A DNA stretch of 64,000 nt. It comes from Lateolabrax maculatus. Lineage: Eukaryota; Chordata; Actinopteri; Acropomatiformes; Lateolabracidae. The translations under genes were made by a program, and so were the position numbers. The first letter of the stretch is position 1, and the number at the start of each line of letters is the position of its first letter. The stretch is from the NCBI GenBank assembly GCA_031216445.1, contig CM062213.1, positions 12,153,501 to 12,217,500 on the forward strand, written 5' to 3'. The notes beneath the pieces are model-generated. The model was given only the letters and a program-made list of their open reading frames with translations, made no database searches and was not told where the DNA came from. Positions 38,130 through 48,923 of this stretch are shown in pieces.

Positions 38130-38377
38130 ACCGTGACACGACCGCCCGTCCTCGCCGGACTTCGCCATGACGACCAATGGTCGCTAAGCGCGCCGGGGAC
38201 GTCACGGTGTTTGGGCGCAGCGCAGGGAGTGTCCGCGCGGCGAGGAGGCGATAAAACACCGAGAAAAAACACCCCGATAACTGCAGCGGCGCACCCGAGG
38301 AGCGAGGCATCGGGGGTCCGGTAAAGGAACATTTACACTGTGGTTTCAGACTGAGGCGCTGACATCCGAGCGAGGAG
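38130..38377 (+). promoter_or_regulatory. CpG-rich tspo promoter and 5' non-coding exon
   Basis: CpG-dense sequence (CGCGCCGGGGACGTCACGG at about 38189, CGCGCGGCGAGGAGGCG at about 38233) ends at a strong splice donor, GAGGAG|GTGAGT, after base 38377. The first tspo coding exon begins with an acceptor at 39135/39136, so this block is the probable first, untranslated tspo exon plus promoter. GACGTCA at 38197 resembles a CREB/ATF site. Confidence 0.55.
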
Positions 38378-38929
38378 GTGAGTGACATGGGACGAGTTTA
38401 TCACCCTGCAGTCGGTTCAGATCGAGCCACACTTTGAGCCAGTGGAGGCTTCGGGTGCACAAAATACGAAGAAACACACAGGTTATTTCAAAATAAACAT
38501 GATCTGCTGTTGTGTTAAAAGGAATTGTGTAAACAGCTGGTCGCGTGACCCTGTAAAGTTTTGACGGACAACCTTTTAGGGTTTTCTAAAGTTTAAAAAT
38601 GTAGTTCTCTTTAGTGCATATTCTTACCTTCCTGTACTTAAATTAAGCCTAAACTTTTTAAAGTCAGTCTGCACTTTCTGTTGAATTACCATGCAGTAAT
38701 GACAAAAATCTCACATGACTTTCTCAAGACCAATACTGGGTTTATGAGGCTGATACAGATATTAAACTTTGTGTTTAAAGAAGCTGGAATGAATATTTTC
38801 ATATTAACAATGGCTCACATATCTACTTTTATGTGAAAGGGGCCCGCTAGTAGTGATCGACCCACAGAACATTATCACCACAGAACATGATCACCTGGCT
38901 CCGCAGCGCTTTAGTGTCTTTGAGCTTCA

Positions 38930-39062
38930 TTGTTTTGTTTTTCTGGGCCACACCTTTGGTACACTCTCACCAGCCGCACCAGGCAGCTGTTTTCAGTGAA
39001 AAAGCTCTAAAAAAAAAAAAAAACAAGTGTACTCTACCTGCCCAGCAGTAGGACAAGGTGAG
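38930..39062 (-). repeat. Interspersed repeat family C, minus copy (tspo intron 1)
   Basis: Plus-strand CAGGCAGCTGTTTTCAGTG and AAAAAGCTCTAAAAA are the reverse complement of the core at 20430-20600; flanks also correspond. An A-run of 15 has grown in it. Confidence 0.6.
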
Positions 39063-39138
39063 TATGAGCAGTAGGTATTGAGGTTTGATACCCGGCCCCG
39101 GCGGAGGTTAATGATATGTCCTGCTCTTACCTCAGAAC

Positions 39139-39848
39139 ATGTGGATGCCCATGCTTGGAATGACCGCCCTGCCCCACCTGGGAGGGCTCTATGGTGGTTA
39201 CATCACGCGCAGAGAGGTTAAGAACTGGTACCCAACCCTGCAGAAACCATCATGGCGCCCACCAAACGCAGCATTCCCTGTAGTGTGGACCTGTCTGTAT
39301 ACAGGCATGGGGTAAGCATCATCGCAGCTGCGTCCTGCAGTCTTTTATTCTCTGTGACGCAAACTCCTTATCTAAATTATTATAAACTATTTTAAATGTT
39401 GTTCTGCAGGTATGGCTCCTACCTGGTGTGGAAGGAGCTGGGGGGGTTCACAGAGGATGCACTGGTCCCACTGGGTCTTTACGGGCTGCAGCTAGCTCTG
39501 AACTGGGCCTGGACTCCTATCTTCTTCGGCGCACACAAGCTGAAATGCGTAAGTTTAACACGTGGACGTAAGGGTTTCTTTTTAACCGGGAGACAAAGTG
39601 GGGGACGTAGCAAACGTGACAGCTCAGTATCCTACATCTGTGACTATTTAACACCCTCTCTCTGCCCAATTTAGGCACTCATTGAGATTATGTTTCTCAC
39701 TGGGACAGTCGGAGCCACCATGGTGTCTTGGTATCCCATCAGCCGCACTGCCACTCTGCTGATGGCGCCCTACCTGTCCTGGCTCTGCCTCGCCACCACT
39801 CTAAACTACTGCATATGGAGGGACAACCCTGAGAAAAAAGAAGAGTAG
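39139..39848 (+). CDS. tspo: Translocator protein (outer mitochondrial membrane cholesterol/porphyrin-binding)
   Basis: Coding exons 39139-39311, 39410-39548 and 39675-39848, in phase, 161 aa. Five transmembrane helices of the TspO/MBR fold. Recognisable family blocks are LQKPSWRPPN, YGSYLVWKELGGFTE, VPLGLYGLQLALNWAWTPIF and TTLNYCIWRDN. The C-terminal LNYCIWR (147-153) is the cholesterol-recognition (CRAC) motif. In vertebrates TSPO binds cholesterol and porphyrins in the outer mitochondrial membrane. Similarity is clearly to TSPO, not mammalian TSPO2, in the WKELGGFTE and NWAW regions. The ATG follows a splice acceptor by three bases, so exon 1 is untranslated. It converges with uqcc2 downstream. 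Confidence 0.95.
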
Positions 39849-40192
39849 GAGACACTTCTGTGTTCTCTGAAGAAAACATTCTTACATTTTCAATCATTTG
39901 AATGACCAACTGATATCTCGGAAGATTGATGTAACAATATCAGCTTGTCAGTATCTGCAAATGTGTTGACCAATGTTCAAAAATTATTTAAAAAATCATG
40001 ATGAGAAGTAGTGTTGTCACTTTTTTGTTTACTCGTCTGCAGCACCTAAGATGGCAGCACATTGTTCTTGGTGTGTTTTTCAAATTATATGTGCAAACAC
40101 ATTTATTTGCTTTTTTAAAATGAAGAATGACCCATGGGTGCAGTGTTTATGAAGATTATTCTGTTGTTTTTACTGCTATAACTCATTAAGAT

Positions 40193-40198
40193 AATAAA
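40193..40198 (+). terminator. tspo polyadenylation signal
   Basis: AATAAA 345 bases past the tspo stop, the first canonical signal downstream. Confidence 0.7.
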
Positions 40199-40540
40199 GA
40201 TTTCTATCCAATTTATCATGATAGTGAATGCGTTCATTCAGTCACAGCGGGACACCAACTCTGCTTTAAAGCCACAGCATTTCCTGGCCTCTCGTCAACT
40301 TGTGTAAAACTGATTCAACTGAGTTACATGCAGTGAGGTATGCAGACTTTGACTTTGGGAGAACACTGGTATCGGATCGGTATCAGCAAATATATCTGAG
40401 TTAATGTATTGGAGTTGATATAGGGAGAGAGAAAGTTGGATTATAATATTGGGTCATAGGCGAAGAGAGAATTAATTATTAATTAGAGATTAATAGGTAA
40501 TAAAAAATAAAATAAGTGCATAGAGATACCAACAATAAGC

Positions 40541-40546
40541 TTTATT
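40541..40546 (-). terminator. uqcc2 polyadenylation signal
   Basis: Plus TTTATT, i.e. AATAAA on the minus strand, 54 bases past the uqcc2 stop. With the tspo signal at 40193 it leaves only about 340 bases between two converging transcripts. Confidence 0.7.
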
Positions 40547-40599
40547 TCTATACATGCAATGAGAAAAGGAAAGAGAGGGAGAGAGAGAGAGAAAAACAG

Positions 40600-42324
40600 T
40601 TATTTTTCAGGAGCTTTCTCTGGAACATCTTCTGGTGATTTGGAGAACCTCTCCATTAACGTCTTCCACAAACCCTTTTTTTCATCGTCCATCTGTTGCA
40701 CACTCCCTGTACAATGAAAAGCAAAGTTAACTGTAAGAAAAATGTGTTTCATAAACAGTGATAAACAGAAATGTGATACTGTGGTTCCATACCTGACAAA
40801 AGCACTTTACACTCTTCCACCGTAACGCCAGTAAAACTTGTGTCTCTTACACGAGGAAACTGAATGGATACAAAGATATGTTTGCATTAAATACGTTAAA
40901 GTGTCACACTGTGAAGGAAGGCCAGTTTTAGGCCAGAGAATAATGAAATAGAATAGCTCTTTATGCACAGAGATAGCAGATAGAGTTACAGAAGATCATT
41001 AGATATGTGAATATTCTGTACTTACTCGTTGTCTGTATATGTTGCCGTTAATGCGGGCCAAACTTTCATACATCTGGTCGCACTTCTCTGGATCTGAGAT
41101 CTGGCGGGAAAAATGTATTGATACAATAAAATAAAAACTTCAGATATTTTATGATTACATTTCATGTGGGAATAAACAGTGGAAATGATTAAAGTGCAAA
41201 CATTAAATATGCAATTAAAACAGAAAATAAAACTTAAGTTGTCATCACATATAAATGCTACACAAAGAATAACATTTGGAACTTCTAGTGAAGATAAGTC
41301 TGACTGCCAAAAACCCTACAACCCTTGAATTCAAATTTGTGGTTTAGTTTAGTCTCCTGATGGATAAATGGCCACCATCACCAGTCTACTCTTCACAACT
41401 AGTTCACACTCCTGAGTCCCACTCTCACTTTAGGATGACCGAGATAATATGGTGGCTTATAAAAATGTTGTTATTTGTACATTGTGTGTGTGATGTACAT
41501 TTTTATCAGGCAAATTCATTGAGGCTGAAAATAATCACATCCCATAGATTACTGGATTGAAAATACAGGATAATTTGTTCCTTGAAAATTAATTTTAGAG
41601 AGACTGCCAACACTGGAGCAGCAGGTGTATTCTTCCTAAGCAGGCTCTTAAAACCTTTGGTGTAAGAAGTATTTAGATTAAATACAAATACAACAATGTA
41701 AAATCATTAGTAAGAGCTTTCAGTACAGACAATACAGTGTATCAGAATATCAGAAATAATTTATCTTTATTAGTATTACTGATACATTTATTGAAGTAAA
41801 AAGAAGAATATTTTTCTCTGACATGTCGTCAAGTATACACTGGCATGAAGTGAAAGTACTCGTACACTCCCCCACTTATGAAACATTGTTTACATGGTAA
41901 AACTCGGTTAACTAGCTTTCTAGCTGGTTCATTTACGTCATGTGATCAGGGGCAAACTGATACGAACCGAAGAACATTTTCACTGGCCTCTGAAGCTGCA
42001 TTTACAACGTTAACAGCAAAGACGCTTCACGGGTGTAAATCACCGAGCGGGGCGGGCAAGGTCGCCGGCTGTGAGCGCTCTCATCCCCGCTTCTCCCCCC
42101 GGCTCAGCCCGGTGTTTGTGTCGCCGGGCGGATGGAGGTCAGAGTGCGCCGTGTCCGCAAAAAAAAAAACAAACTGCGGTAGTTACCTGCGTGTTTTCCC
42201 CCTCGCGGAAGGCCGACGCCACTCTCTGCCGCAGAAAGGTCCCCAGGTCTCGGCCTTTCTTGGCCTCGTCCTTCGGCCACTCTTCGCACAGCTTGAGGAA
42301 CCGACGGTACCTGGTGGCGGACAT
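40600..42324 (-). CDS. uqcc2: Ubiquinol-cytochrome c reductase (complex III) assembly factor 2
   Basis: Coding exons 42324-42187, 41100-41026, 40859-40793 and 40706-40600; in phase, 128 aa, close to the 126 aa of the human protein. The first exon reads RYRRFLKLCEEWPKDEAKKG and FLRQRVASAFREGENTQ. Later exons give DPEKCDQMYESLARIN, PRVRDTSFTGVTVEECK and DDEKKGLWKTLMERFSK. UQCC2 (MNF1) works with UQCC1 in the mitochondrial matrix/nucleoid to stabilise newly made cytochrome b during complex III assembly. The start sits in a CpG-rich block shared head-to-head with tomm6. Confidence 0.95.
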
Positions 42325-42461
42325 CTTTGGGAACTCGCACGGCGGACGGACGCGTCGCGGGAAGTCTGAGCTTTATCGCTCGCCGTACCGGTGTCGCAGC
42401 CAAACTCTTCCCCCCCTCCTCCGGTCTAGCTCCCCTCGTCACGCCGCGGCACGTTAGCAAC
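42325..42461. promoter_or_regulatory. Bidirectional uqcc2/tomm6 promoter
   Basis: Only 137 bases separate the divergent start codons of uqcc2 (minus, 42324) and tomm6 (plus, 42462). The interval and its flanks (about 42040-42560) are CpG-rich with no TATA box, which is the usual form of a shared housekeeping promoter. Both products are small mitochondrial proteins. Shared regulation is an inference. Confidence 0.75.
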
Positions 42462-43418
42462 ATGAGCGGATCAAACGGCAAAACGGGCGCTTCCTCCGGT
42501 GTGATGGAGTGGATCGGCTCGGCGTGTCGGTTCGCCACGGACAGAAACGACTTCAGGAGGTGAGCCGATGCGGAGAAAACACTGTGCGACGTTGATGTGC
42601 GTGAACCGTGCGGTCCTTTAGCATAGCAGCTAACGTCGGCGTGCACTGCCGTCAGGGAGGTTTGTCCTTGCCTCGTCTCAGAGGGGATCCTGTGTCGAGA
42701 TCTAGTTGCAAAACCTTCGTTGTTGCGGTTTTGTGATGTTATGCATTAATATCAGAGCGGCATAGAGAAATGATGGCTTATTGAAGACATGTGGTTATCG
42801 GTGCACAGACATAGTTTGGTTACTTGGGGGGCAAAAAAGTAATTCTTGTGTCCCAGTGGTCTCTGGTTCGATTCCATTTGGGTTGTTTTTTTGTTTTTTT
42901 TATGTCATGCCCTTCTCTTCCTCCTTAGTTTTTGTATGTATCTACAGCATCACTGTCTAGTAATGTAATGTAATGTAAATGTAAATATTTGCTCTGTGTT
43001 TATGGACAGAATATGACAAACATCTGGTGTATTATTACTGGGTTTTGCCACAAAAATCCAGTACTGGCCCCAAGCTATGGTATTTATAGATTAATGTGTT
43101 TAATCAAATCACACAGCAAACCTGAGGGCAGGTATTAGTTCATAAGAGAAGAAAATGGGGTTAATGGAGTCCCAGCAGGTCATTTTTCTGTCCCATAGGA
43201 AGTTAATCTGGCCATAGTCACTATGTAGCATTTTTATTTCCAGCTGACCTAGAGATGTCATTGTTTGTGCTGTTTGTTTAGAGCTTGAATCTTGTAAGAA
43301 TAAATCATCTCTTTTTTTCAGGAATCTTCTGGTCAACCTGGGCCTGTTTGCAGCTGGTGTTTGGGTTGCGAGAAATCTCTCAGATTTTGACCTGATGTCT
43401 CCTCAGCCCGTGACATAA
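42462..43418 (+). CDS. tomm6: TOM complex subunit Tom6
   Basis: Two coding exons, 42462-42559 and 43322-43418, in phase, 64 aa. Vertebrate TOMM6 features are plain: CRFATDRNDFRRNL at the splice junction, then the single tail-anchor helix NLGLFAAGVWVARNL and the ending SDFDLMSPQP. TOMM6 is a small outer-membrane subunit that stabilises the TOM40 protein-import channel. The N-terminal part is shorter and less conserved than in mammals, as expected. Too short to be found by ORF length; identified from the conserved second exon. Confidence 0.93.
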
Positions 43419-43911
43419 CCCGGTCAAAAAAACATCACCGGCAAGACCAGGATGATGGTGAGATCATCTTCCTTTCTGTTGGCCAAACTAGTGTGTGTGA
43501 TGGCAACAACCTTATTTATCATGAAAATCTCTGCTACAAACTATAAGCTTAAAGAGGTACGTATTTGTAATTGACATGATCTTTGTGTTTTTTTGTTTTT
43601 TAGGTGTCTTGGACCAACAAAGAAGAAACTAGGGACATGATAAATAATCATGAAATGTTTATGATTAGTTACACTATGACAACAAATCATCTTGTTGCCC
43701 TGAATTAGCTTCATTTTTCTGTAGAATAACTTGTTTCATGTCATTGTTGGTGGCCTGAAGAGAAATATTTAAATTCAATCATCATCTCTGTTCTTCTTGT
43801 CCTTTTGACTTATAGATTTTGAAATTGCTTTAATTTATCTTTTAAATCCTCTGCAACTGAAATTTATTATTTTGGTACATTTGAATCGTGTGTCATGTGA
43901 TTTCCGCTGCC

Positions 43912-44703
43912 ATGTCCACTCAGGAGCTCTTTGTCGCTGCAGCTCGTAAATGTCTGTCTGCTGGTAGAAAATCTCTCTCCGGTCCTCAGAGTCTCGACCT
44001 GGCCGCTCAGGTCTCGGCTGTTGATTTGGGATTGAAACCAGCTTTACTGTATGATAGCAACGGCGCCGGTGCAGATCAGGTACAGCAGTATTTGAGCTCT
44101 TTGCAGTCTTCCAAACTCGTGTCTAAATCACTTCTTACTCTGGATTTAAATGGGAACGCTCTTATTGTTAATCCAGTTACAGTCAGATCTAACGTAGAAC
44201 AGCTGTTCCACGATAGCAGCGTGGCTGTGATCGACGTCGGCCACTCTCTGGAGAAACCCACCATCAGTGACCCGCTCAGAGGAGAGCTGAAGAGCATGAC
44301 ACACGATTTACTGCTTCTCCTGAGAGGGTTGGAACAGCTGAAGGAGGCTGAGAAACCTCATTATGTAGGAGAGAAATCAGAGGGATGGAACCTGTGCACA
44401 GTGTTTGGTCTTTTATTGGGTTACCCCGCCACTTACTGGTTTGATCAGACCAAGAGCTTTGAAAACTGTCTGTCTATGACTCCCCTGACGGTAACTACAG
44501 CTTCAGCAACATGGCAGGCGGACAACGCAGGTCACAGATGTCATCTGTACTCCTTCAGCATCCCAGCTGTTCTTCTTGGAGAGGTTGAGTCCAACCTGGA
44601 AAACTGGAGGCTTTGTTTACAAGAAAGATTTCAGAAGCAAAATGTCTTGAAGGATCTCACAATATGTCAATCCACAGTCGCTCTGCCCTCAGTCTGTTTG
44701 TGA
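43912..44703 (+). CDS. UPF0739 (C1orf74-like) protein
   Basis: Single uninterrupted coding exon of 263 codons beginning MSTQELF (Kozak-like GCCATGT) and ending PSVCL. Upstream in-frame codons are open but have no ATG. The block EKSEGWNLCTVFGLLLGYP followed by YWF is what I associate with the vertebrate UPF0739/C1orf74 family, whose members are about 270 aa and of unknown function. No signal peptide or clear membrane helix; a leucine-rich stretch LLLLLRGLEQL lies near residue 139. It follows tomm6 on the same strand by about 490 bases. Family assignment is from memory of the motif and should be checked by search. Confidence 0.7.
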   Translation: MSTQELFVAAARKCLSAGRKSLSGPQSLDLAAQVSAVDLGLKPALLYDSNGAGADQVQQYLSSLQSSKLVSKSLLTLDLNGNALIVNPVTVRSNVEQLFHDSSVAVIDVGHSLEKPTISDPLRGELKSMTHDLLLLLRGLEQLKEAEKPHYVGEKSEGWNLCTVFGLLLGYPATYWFDQTKSFENCLSMTPLTVTTASATWQADNAGHRCHLYSFSIPAVLLGEVESNLENWRLCLQERFQKQNVLKDLTICQSTVALPSVCL

Positions 44704-44727
44704 TGTTATCATACGTTTGTCCTTTTA

Positions 44728-44733
44728 AATAAA
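44728..44733 (+). terminator. Polyadenylation signal of the C1orf74-like gene
   Basis: AATAAA 25 bases after the stop codon. Confidence 0.65.
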
Positions 44734-46014
44734 CTGTTATACAACATGTGGGTTTACTTCACCACTCAATTAAACTGTGTCAGTTTATTTCTTAATGTGC
44801 AGTGGTATCCAAACCCTGGGCGACACACACAACCTACATTATAGCAGAAGTAACTGGTTTAAGTGACTTAAGTACATTACACACCAATTGTTCTACAGCC
44901 ATTTTAAGTTTACGAAGTAACTGTTTATATTCCAGTATGTAAAATCAGGGGCTTTAAGTAATAAACTGAGGAGAAACACAAACACTTATTAGAATCTGAA
45001 CAATAAATTATATTTTATTTAAACAGAACAAAACTTTGAATTGACATGATCCTATTTGGAATCCAGTCTGAATAAAAACAATTCAAACTCACTATTAGTC
45101 CAGTAAGCTTCACAAAACAAATTAATTTGAGTACTGTATGTTTCACCAATAAAACTGATTAATTTGAGTAAGTGTAAGGTAGTCGTCTACTAGGTTACAT
45201 TACAATTGTTACGTGTATCAAGTAGACTTACAGTTCTTTTGAACAACAGGTTACAGATAAAAGGTCCATGACAAATAACATCATAAAAAAGTCAAATTTT
45301 CTGCTGTAAAAAGGTGTGTTGTACAGTACTATTGTACTCAATCTGCAGACTTTGTCATCCTCTATTTTAGAGGACTCACTGCAGAGCCACTGGATGTAAC
45401 TAGAGTTTGAGATAAAATGTTAAAGTGCTGGGACCAATTTATTTACATCATCACCAGTCGTTTTAAGTTAATTTCATACTGACAGATGGTGATGATGTGT
45501 TAGAATGTAAATATTGCTGGGTTTGGTTAAATGTGCGTCTATTGAAATTGCATAACCACACATCTGTGGAACCTGACACTGAATATGTCCACTGACATGA
45601 TTTTTACCTTAATGCAATAACAGCTTGCACTTCCACAAACAAGAAAACAGCTTAACCATCTACTGTACATATTCTGTGACACCAAAGCCCACAGCAGAAA
45701 ATGTCAAATAGATTACAGCTTTCTGTTTCTTCTGGCAGAGTAGACGCCTCTCTCTTGTATGCAGAGAAGTTGAATTTCCAAGACAAGCACCCTTTTTTTC
45801 TACGTGGCACAATTATCATGTTAACTTTCAACTGTTCTGCACAAAATACATGAGAGTACATATGTCTGTTTTTGTCCTACTTGGATAAAAGCAGCTTACT
45901 GCCCTGGCAGAGAAGTGCAGATGCTCCTGACTCCTTTTACGTTAAACAAAACAGTTGCAAACAGCTGAGGCGGTCATCCCGTAGTTGTTGTTTACCTGTT
46001 TGAATCTGAGGTAG
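44734..46014. other. Convergent spacer, no gene seen
   Basis: AT-rich sequence between the ends of the C1orf74-like gene and sirt4. It contains no supportable exon on either strand. Part may be a sirt4 3' UTR if the proximal polyA signal is skipped. Confidence 0.5.
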
Positions 46015-46020
46015 TTTATT
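46015..46020 (-). terminator. sirt4 polyadenylation signal
   Basis: TTTATT on the plus strand, AATAAA for sirt4, 47 bases past the stop. Confidence 0.5.
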
Positions 46021-46066
46021 TTTGACCAGCTTAATACAGAATATCCAAACCGCACGTCCATGACAG

Positions 46067-47762
46067 TCAGAGAGGCTGAATGACTGACAGCACCTCGCCA
46101 CAGCGGCCGCTCACCTTCAGCTCGGCCAGGTGGTCTGCCCTGGTGGCCCCTATGTTCAGGATGGCCACCGGCATTTTCCTATCACTCGCTGCCAGTAAAA
46201 ACCTGTATCCCGAATACACCTTGGGAATAACAGAAAGGGACACAATTAAATACAAAAATCCAGAAGAATCGTGCAGTGGACCTGTGTTATTTTCACCAAG
46301 GTGCTTCATGCAGTTTTCCTAAAAACCAACCTGTAACGACGAGCCAACAACCAGCACCGCATCCGACTCCGCCAGTCTGTCCTGCACAAACTGCACCGTC
46401 GCTTTGTTCACAGTGTCTCCAAAGAACGTGACCTCAGGCTTCAGTATCCCTCCGCAGTCCTCACAGGAGGGGACTCTGAAGTGGAGGACCTGCTCGTCCT
46501 CTAAGAAGACATCGCCGTCCGGAGCCACAGCGCCGGCCTGCGCTCTCCAGTCTGGGTTTAGTGCCACAAACCGCTTCTGGAGCTCCTCCCTCGCTGAGAT
46601 ACCACCACAGCCTAGACACATCACCCTGAGGACAAACATATATGATATTTCATCTTAAAAACACATTTTAGTCAAAAGGCATGTGAATGGTGACTTAAAG
46701 GGCCAGCCAACCACATGGCAAAATATATTTTCACTTTTAACCACTGTGGTGTCAATAGTTTCAGACAGTTTTGGTTTTATTTGCGCAGGTTTATAGATAT
46801 CTACAATAAGTAGATGTCTACATAAGAAGACTTCACTGTGAACAGTTGCAACTACTTTATATGGAAGAAATAGACCCTACAGTAAGGTCTGTGGACTTTC
46901 CAGAGTAACCTTTGCACTTTTTCTTGACAGACATGTTGTTATCAAACTGTTTAATCACTTTTTAAAATGTTTTGGGCACTACAAATGATCTCCCATTCAC
47001 CTCTTTTGTATCTGGCTGGCAGCCTACATTTCAAAGGCAAATATCATAAACTTAAACACATAATAAAAACCAAAACCATCTGCGTTTTCGTTATTTGGGT
47101 AAACCAACCCTTTAAATATTCTGCTTTATTTCTACCAACAATTAATTCCTACTGCCACTGGTCATCATTTTTTCTTTCTAATGAATCTAATGAATCTAAT
47201 GGTTTATCATGCCCCAATATGAAAATTTAAAAAAACTCTAAAGCCCACAATCTTGGCACGGCTCAGAGCAGGTTCACCTGTGCGCACAGCCGTGAAGCTC
47301 GGTCAGTCTCCTCTGTCCCGCTCTTGAATGAAGCGCGTCCACGTTCTGCGTGACCAGCCAGTGCAGCTTCCCCGCCTCCTCCCACCGCCGCAGGCTCCGG
47401 TGCGCGGAGTTGGGCCGGTGCGAGGAGAACCGCGGCCAGCCCACGAAGTTCCGGGCCCAGTAGCGCTGGCGGGACGTGGCGCTGCGGAGGAACTCGGCGT
47501 GCTGCATGGGCCGCCGGTCGGTGCGCGCGTACAGCCCGACGCCCTCCGAGCGGTAATCCGGGATGCCGGACTCCGTGGAGAGGCCCGCCCCGGTGATGAC
47601 GAACAGGCGCCCGGCTCGGGACACGAAGCCCCGCAGCTGCTCCAGGGAGCGGGCGTCGGCGGCGCTGCAGGCGGGGACGAAGCCCGGCACGCCGGCGGGC
47701 ACCGAGGACGCCTTCCGGGCAGCCGCGGCGCTCACCGGGACGACCCGCCACGGTAACCTCAT
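46067..47762 (-). CDS. sirt4: Sirtuin 4, mitochondrial NAD-dependent lipoamidase/deacylase/ADP-ribosyltransferase
   Basis: Coding exons 47762-47278, 46625-46331 and 46219-46067, in phase, 310 aa (human 314). It carries the class II sirtuin signature: NAD loop TGAGLSTESGIPDYRS (about 57-72), YARTDRRPMQH, RYWARNFVGW, TQNVDALH, catalytic His157 in LTELHG, zinc cysteines 165/168 and 216/219, and VVGSSLQVYSGYRFL. The Arg/Ala-rich first 30 residues suit a mitochondrial targeting peptide. SIRT4 acts in the matrix on glutamate dehydrogenase, pyruvate dehydrogenase and leucine breakdown enzymes. The ATG is the first codon after a good acceptor (TCTCTCTGCAG), so a 5' non-coding exon is expected; the frame is open further up to 47813, a less likely start. 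Exon 1 is much more GC-rich than the other two. Confidence 0.95.
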
Positions 47763-48923
47763 CTGCAGAGAGACGGACACAGCACCGGCGATTAGCGACA
47801 ACCACACCATCATGACAAAGCTTGAATTAATTCATAGGAGAATAATAAAGTGTAGTGAGAAAGACGTGAGACAGTCGTCGGGCTACTTTCCACAAGTGCA
47901 CATTTCAGCAACTGGCAAACGTCAACGTTACGATGTCAGTTAGTTTTGTTTGAACAATAGTTTTGTTAGTTAGTTAGTTATTTAGTTACTATACCTTATC
48001 TGTGAGTAGGTGCACTTTAACGGGGCTGTAGTGACTGGCAGCTACAAACAGGGTCTGTTCAACAACATGACAAACCACAGCAGGCTGACATAAGATGGGA
48101 ACCTTTGTCGGACTGTCAAGTGACAGAAACAGGAAATGGCCGGTTTTTACGTGACACCGGACACGACCGCGCTGTCGTCCGGGAGTTGTAGTCCAAACCT
48201 TTAAGTTTAAGATTGCCATAGTGTGCAGTCTTCTTTCCCAACATTTACGTTTTTTTTCTGACATTTTAAAATTTGTTTTAACATCACTATATTTTTACTC
48301 GTACTGTGCAGCCAACCATTTAATTATTGATTACAAATGATGGCCGAAATGAATTATTATTACCTTTATTATGTTATTATTTATAAAAGTACATAACATA
48401 GTAATATAATACATAGGTACATATACCTTTGGTATGCAAATTTAAAAAGGTACCTGCCTATATCTTATGGTTACTAGTCTCACACTCATTTGGAGATTTA
48501 TTAACAAATACAGTAATATAATTAGTGCATGGTAAAATGTAACAATTGATGCAAACCGTGGGTCATTTACACATGCTTAAATTTGATATTCTACACATGT
48601 TGATTTTACACCCATATATTTACAAGTGCAGTCATGTATCGTCTGGTGTTAACGCCGATACTGTGTTTCATCTCAACTTCTTTGTGTGAGGCTTTATGTT
48701 GGCACATGGCTGTGTTAATGGCAGGAATTTGTTTTTCATTTTGACATAATATACACAATACAACATTTTAAGTCATAACGGGATCTGGAAGTTATTGAAG
48801 GCAGCAGAATTTAGACTTTAATCTGGGCTGTGAACAGGATGATACCAGTGATGGTTTGCAGTCATCAGATGTGGATGAAGGGTTGAACCACAGAGAAAAG
48901 TAACGTTTCCTTCTGTGTGCCAA
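47763..48923. other. Region upstream of sirt4 and downstream of the transferrin-like gene
   Basis: Probably contains the sirt4 first non-coding exon and promoter (about 48030-48260, where CpG and CCGGACACGACCGCGC occur). The remainder is AT-rich and I see no gene in it. Confidence 0.4.

Noticed and set aside
42104..42646. 180-codon minus-strand ORF over the uqcc2/tomm6 promoter
   Set aside because: It reads the wrong frame through uqcc2 exon 1; the correct frame gives the conserved UQCC2 N-terminus.
43888..43911. Upstream extension of the C1orf74-like ORF
   Set aside because: The extension starts with GTG, not ATG; the first in-frame ATG with good context is at 43912.
47263..47805. 180-codon Arg/Ala-rich minus ORF and a 142-codon plus ORF
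   Set aside because: Shadows of GC-rich sirt4 exon 1; the frame with TGAGLSTESGIPDYRS is the real one.
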